Source: Nymphaea colorata
Taxonomy: Eukaryota; Streptophyta; Magnoliopsida; Nymphaeales; Nymphaeaceae
DNA length: 60,000 nucleotides
Direction of reading: 5' to 3'
NCBI RefSeq assembly: GCF_008831285.2
Contig: NC_045149.1
Span: forward strand, 10,258,417-10,318,416
Shown: in pieces, positions 59,331 to 60,000 of the stretch
How the letters are laid out: each line of letters opens with the position of its first letter
Position numbering within the stretch: the first letter of the stretch is position 1
Made by a program: the position numbers and the translations under genes
The notes under the pieces: model-generated
Databases searched by the model: none
What the model saw: the letters and a program-made list of their open reading frames with translations, nothing else
What the model was told of the DNA's origin: nothing

Positions 59331-60000
59331 TGGGCGCCAATGACAATCCTCCAAAGGTAAAATTTTTTTCTGATAGGTTACGTTTGACGGCCGTTGCCTG
59401 TAAAGGAGGAGGAAATGAACCCTCGGCCGTTGTCGAGGGTTTGAGAGCATAGACAGACCCTCAACAATGGCGGAAGGTTCAAGAAGGTGTACAACTCTCG
59501 GCAACTAAACCGTCGGCAATGGCCAATGGTTTGACAAAAACCAGAACCTCTACAAGGAAAGTCTACGGCTCTGACGGTATTTTACCATCATTAAATAAAT
59601 TACTGACGTAAAACAAACAAAAAATAGATCGTTTTAAAAATGGAGGACATGAATGAAATAATTGTTTTAGTTATTCATGAATTTGTTCAACAAATTCAAT
59701 TTTTGAAGGAGATTTATAAGACAGGAACAATGTCTTGCTCCTGTTAAATGGACATTTGACAACAATGATATTATATGAGTGTTGTATAAACCTGTTCCAA
59801 ATCTTTAGAGGAAATTTATAAAACACTCACATAACATTTGGAGCAAATTTATGAAACACTCACGTAGCGTTTCTGATGCCAAATTGCCTATTGAAATGTC
59901 TTTGCACTACTCCCCATGAATAATGATATTGGCAGGTAGGATAAAAGGGGTCACACATGGGTATAACCTAATGAACCCCTTCTTGAATCATCAAGTGAGA
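59331..60000. repeat. Repetitive DNA of unclear class
   Basis: 59395-59600 has CTCGGCCGTTGTCGAGGG, CGTCGGCAATGGCC and GACGGTATTTTACC motifs that resemble CACTA subterminal arrays, without termini. 59740-59880 carries repeated AATTTATAAAACACTCAC units related to the 13155-13480 repeat. No gene seen. Confidence 0.35.

Overview
The window looks like nuclear DNA from a flowering plant. It has an intron-containing plant receptor-like cytoplasmic kinase, an intronless plant cell-wall A1-peptidase/inhibitor-type gene, Ty1/copia and hAT elements of plant type, long (AT)n microsatellites and AT-rich intergenic DNA. The species cannot be told from the sequence. Only two genes look intact: the kinase at the left edge (1-4709, minus strand, cut off by the window) and the A1-peptidase-like gene at the right edge (57585-58898, minus strand). 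Almost everything between them is transposon-derived or unassigned.

Layout. 1-4709: four exons of an RLCK-VII kinase (PCRK1/PBL19 group). 4710-9064: 5' flank and AT-rich intergenic DNA with hAT-like scraps and a SINE-like motif. 9065-10370: CACTA-type sequence with one visible terminus. 11346-13460: hAT-like remnant, a 41-bp tandem array and a fold-back repeat. 15540-16673: a GC-rich island, then a large inverted repeat whose centre and both ends are microsatellites. 19145-22544: three MITEs, two with hAT-type 8-bp target duplications. 22857-23171: LINE scrap. 23400-33470: a copia element on the minus strand (A), split in its gag region by a complete but defective copia element on the plus strand (B, 27440-33319, 287-bp LTRs, duplication GTTCT). 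35146-37745: a 2,600-bp hAT-type element with perfect 8-bp duplications. 37791-46062: a second, 8,272-bp hAT element with perfect 8-bp duplications, carrying a broken transposase and itself containing a 2,697-bp solo LTR (39493-42189). 46660-48900: CACTA and LINE coding scraps and a 208-bp compound microsatellite. 49600-57240: an old direct duplication ending on the 3' side of the A1-peptidase-like gene, with each copy carrying its own later insertions.

The two real genes do not form a pathway. The kinase is of a type linked to pattern-triggered immunity at the plasma membrane. The other gene encodes a secreted, probably non-catalytic A1-fold protein of the glucanase/xylanase-inhibitor kind, also often defence-related. 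Insertion order can be read locally: copia A before copia B; hAT2 before its solo LTR. I found no previously undescribed gene system. The most informative structures are the two neighbouring hAT insertions, the gene-like interior of the first, the microsatellite-bounded palindrome, and the duplicated flank that gives natural filled and empty sites.
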